Assembly: GCF_018205345.1 (NCBI RefSeq)
Contig: NZ_JADRHM010000011.1
Location: 1 to 45,884, forward strand
Direction: 5' to 3'
DNA: 45,884 nt
Source of the DNA: Fusobacterium sp. DD2
GTDB lineage: Bacteria > Fusobacteriota > Fusobacteriia > Fusobacteriales > Fusobacteriaceae
The notes under the pieces are model-generated. The model was not told the origin of the DNA, made no database searches, and saw nothing but the letters and a program-made list of their open reading frames with translations. Of the stretch, positions 44,305 through 45,884 are shown piece by piece; the stretch's first letter is position 1; each line of letters starts with the position of its first letter. Made by a program: the position numbers and the translations under genes.

Positions 44305-45748
44305 ATTTTGCCCAAAATGGAATATAAGTTTTATTAGGTCCTGTTTTAATTATTCCTATTTTTTTTGCCTTTCTTATTAAATTTGTTATCTTATCCACAG
44401 ATGATTTAGTATCATCAAGTAAAAATCTAGCTCTTAATGAAGAATTTGACATATAATCTTCTATAGAGTATCTATAACAGCAATGATAAAATAATATATT
44501 AATCTTATCATCATCTTCCATTTGTTGAAAACCTTTTTCTTTGAACAATTTTACATTTACATACTCATCTGTCATTATAAATTTTGGAGTAAATAAATTA
44601 TTTTTTTCAGAAATTTCAACGATTCTGTCAATTCCGCTTCCCAATTCTTCACATAATTTTAATTGTCTCATATAATAAGCTAATTTTTGATTTCGACTCT
44701 TATTACAATCATAGAATCTTAAAATATCTATCACTGCTTTTCCTGGATTTGTAATTTCTAGTCGATTATCATAAACTTCTATTTTTATTTCAGAACCAGT
44801 AATACTTAAATCTTGATGAATAATTGCATTTGCAATCAATTCTCTGACTATTGAACTGTCATAATATTCAAATGTTGTCATACGACCATCTACAGAACGC
44901 TGCTCTCTAGGTAAAAAATCTTTCAAGTATCTAATCATTCCCTCGAATCCTACAGCATATCCCTTTCTCCCTTGGATTTGCTCTTTTATTGAAGTTTTTG
45001 TCAATCCATTATAGATTATAACTCTTACACCTTTTCTTCCTAAATTTAATTTTTTTAAATCCTTTGCTAAAAGCAATGCCCCTAAACCTGTTATGTGATA
45101 TTTATTGTCTGCTTGTACTATAAATCCATCATTTTCCATTTCATTTAAAATTTCTATAAAATCTAAATCTTTCTTACAATGTTTCATACGAAAATAAACT
45201 GAAATATCTAATAAATCATATATGTCTTTTGGAGTTAAATTTTTCTTTACTATGTTCGCTTCATAATTAAATCCACTTGCTTTTTGCCATAACTTTTTAG
45301 CTTTTTCTGGATAATCTCTTATATTTTTATTATTAGATCCTATTCTAATATATATTTCTTTTTTAAAACTTACTGGCGTGTGACTAGCACAATTTATTTT
45401 AATCACTGATACTGTTTTATTATTTATTTTTTCATCATCGAAAAATTCAAAATCAATAGTTGGAGACAACAAACTTGTAATGTACATCTTTCCTTCTTGA
45501 TTTCCCTTTTTGTAACTTGATAAACGCTTCTGTGTTCCTACTACTTCCCAAGTAGTATCTTTTATTCCAAAAATTATATATCCGTATTCCTTGTCATCCA
45601 TCAAGCAACTATTAGCAATAGCAGCAATAGTCTGTCCCATTTTATCTAATTCTAACTCATGTTCTTTGACTTCTATCCAACCTGTTTCTGAGTCATTCTC
45701 TTTTAAATAATTATAAACAATTTCTAATTCTTCCTTAGTAAGCGTCAT
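44303..45748 (-). CDS. AlbA_2/Schlafen-type ATP-binding protein, 481 aa
   Basis: The N-terminal domain (ESDTGWIEVKEHELELDKMG near 15 to VVGTQKRL near 70) is the AlbA_2/Schlafen fold, which binds nucleic acid in relatives. A C-terminal HATPase-like domain follows near 295-345 (ELIANAIIHQDLSITGSEIK, then RLEITNPG), and the last 80 residues look like a helix-turn-helix. Such proteins are described as putative transcriptional regulators and occur often in defence or mobile regions. The stop codon overlaps the partial repeat unit. The start follows AAAGGAG. Specific role unknown. Confidence 0.85.
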   Translation of the reverse strand: MTLTKEELEIVYNYLKENDSETGWIEVKEHELELDKMGQTIAAIANSCLMDDKEYGYIIFGIKDTTWEVVGTQKRLSSYKKGNQEGKMYITSLLSPTIDFEFFDDEKINNKTVSVIKINCASHTPVSFKKEIYIRIGSNNKNIRDYPEKAKKLWQKASGFNYEANIVKKNLTPKDIYDLLDISVYFRMKHCKKDLDFIEILNEMENDGFIVQADNKYHITGLGALLLAKDLKKLNLGRKGVRVIIYNGLTKTSIKEQIQGRKGYAVGFEGMIRYLKDFLPREQRSVDGRMTTFEYYDSSIVRELIANAIIHQDLSITGSEIKIEVYDNRLEITNPGKAVIDILRFYDCNKSRNQKLAYYMRQLKLCEELGSGIDRIVEISEKNNLFTPKFIMTDEYVNVKLFKEKGFQQMEDDDKINILFYHCCYRYSIEDYMSNSSLRARFLLDDTKSSVDKITNLIRKAKKIGIIKTGPNKTYIPFWAK

Positions 45749-45884
45749 CTTTTCTCCTTTACTTCATAGTTTCTTACATTATTAATTAAATTCTTTACTC
45801 ATTTTATTTACAAGTTTTACTATTTTATCCTCAATTTTTATATTTTCCACATACTCCATTATACCTTAAGTTCATCAATAATTA
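45749..45884 (-). other. Upstream region at the window edge; possible end of a further gene
   Basis: On the minus strand a frame reads MEYVENIKIEDKIVKLVNKM, then SKEFN and a stop (ending near 45784), preceded by another frame ending IIDELKV. Either could be the tail of a gene beyond the window or a frameshifted remnant. Nothing more can be supported. Confidence 0.25.

Noticed and set aside
43899-44315. Minus-strand 138-codon frame made of 18-residue repeats (and a 130-codon plus-strand frame)
   Set aside because: It starts with TTG inside the Schlafen-like gene without a ribosome site. Frames are open on both strands only because the repeat is 54 bases, and unit differences change residues freely.

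Overview
The window is very AT-rich and looks like a chromosome of the phylum Fusobacteriota, most likely Fusobacterium. This is inferred from the giant type Va autotransporter with a fusobacterial-style N-terminus, strong AGGAG ribosome sites, and an envelope-glycan gene set on a low-GC background. No rRNA, tRNA or CRISPR array was seen. Nearly every gene is on the minus strand; the exceptions are a two-gene defence-like operon (33.7-36.2 kb), a replication-initiator-like gene (40.7 kb) and the insertion-sequence remnants.

Layout. 1-0.25 kb: 3' end of a decayed ISL3-family element. 0.35-10.8 kb: a 3471-residue autotransporter adhesin. 11.0-12.3 kb: a broken IS3/IS150-like element abutting a second decayed ISL3 3' end, so the autotransporter lies between two direct ISL3 remnants. 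12.3-13.5 kb: an FMN-binding lipid-anchored or membrane protein and a DUF5710-like zinc protein. 13.6-19.4 kb: a CMP-sugar synthetase, a flippase, a GT52 sialyltransferase-like enzyme, a Wzz chain-length regulator and an amino acid permease. 19.6 kb: a small helix-turn-helix gene with GTAC palindromes over its promoter.

20.0-33.2 kb: one long minus-strand glycan operon driven from a good promoter at about 33.2 kb. In transcription order it runs UDP-sugar 4,6-dehydratase (CapD-like), HpcH/HpaI aldolase, phosphoglycosyl transferase, 2-hydroxyacid dehydrogenase, two LicD-type phosphotransferases, Wzy polymerase, Wzx flippase, NAD epimerase, IspD/TarI-like cytidylyltransferase, class V aminotransferase, and a TagD-Gfo/Idh fusion. 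No ordinary GT2 or GT4 glycosyltransferase is visible in it. The set looks designed to make a CDP-activated small (amino)alditol or acid and pass its phosphate to a glycan through the LicD proteins, giving a teichoic-acid-like polymer.

33.2-37.7 kb: an insert carrying a PHP-nuclease/ABC-ATPase gene with a small overlapping partner, remnants of a phosphoribosyltransferase and of a second protein, and a Fic protein; a 40-bp rmlA remnant lies just before it. 37.9-43.9 kb: UDP-glucuronate epimerase, a UDP-glucose dehydrogenase fused to an XRE DNA-binding domain, the replication-like gene, and rmlB-rmlA. 43.9-44.3 kb: an array of 7.4 tandem 54-bp repeats. 44.3-45.7 kb: a Schlafen/AlbA_2 ATP-binding protein.

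Together the genes form a surface-glycan locus: precursor supply (UDP-GlcA/GalA, dTDP-4-keto-6-deoxyglucose, UDP-4-keto-6-deoxy-HexNAc, a CMP-nonulosonate and a CDP-linked group), lipid-linked assembly, export and polymerisation, with defence and mobile pieces inserted at its edges. All functions are assigned from sequence reading alone.
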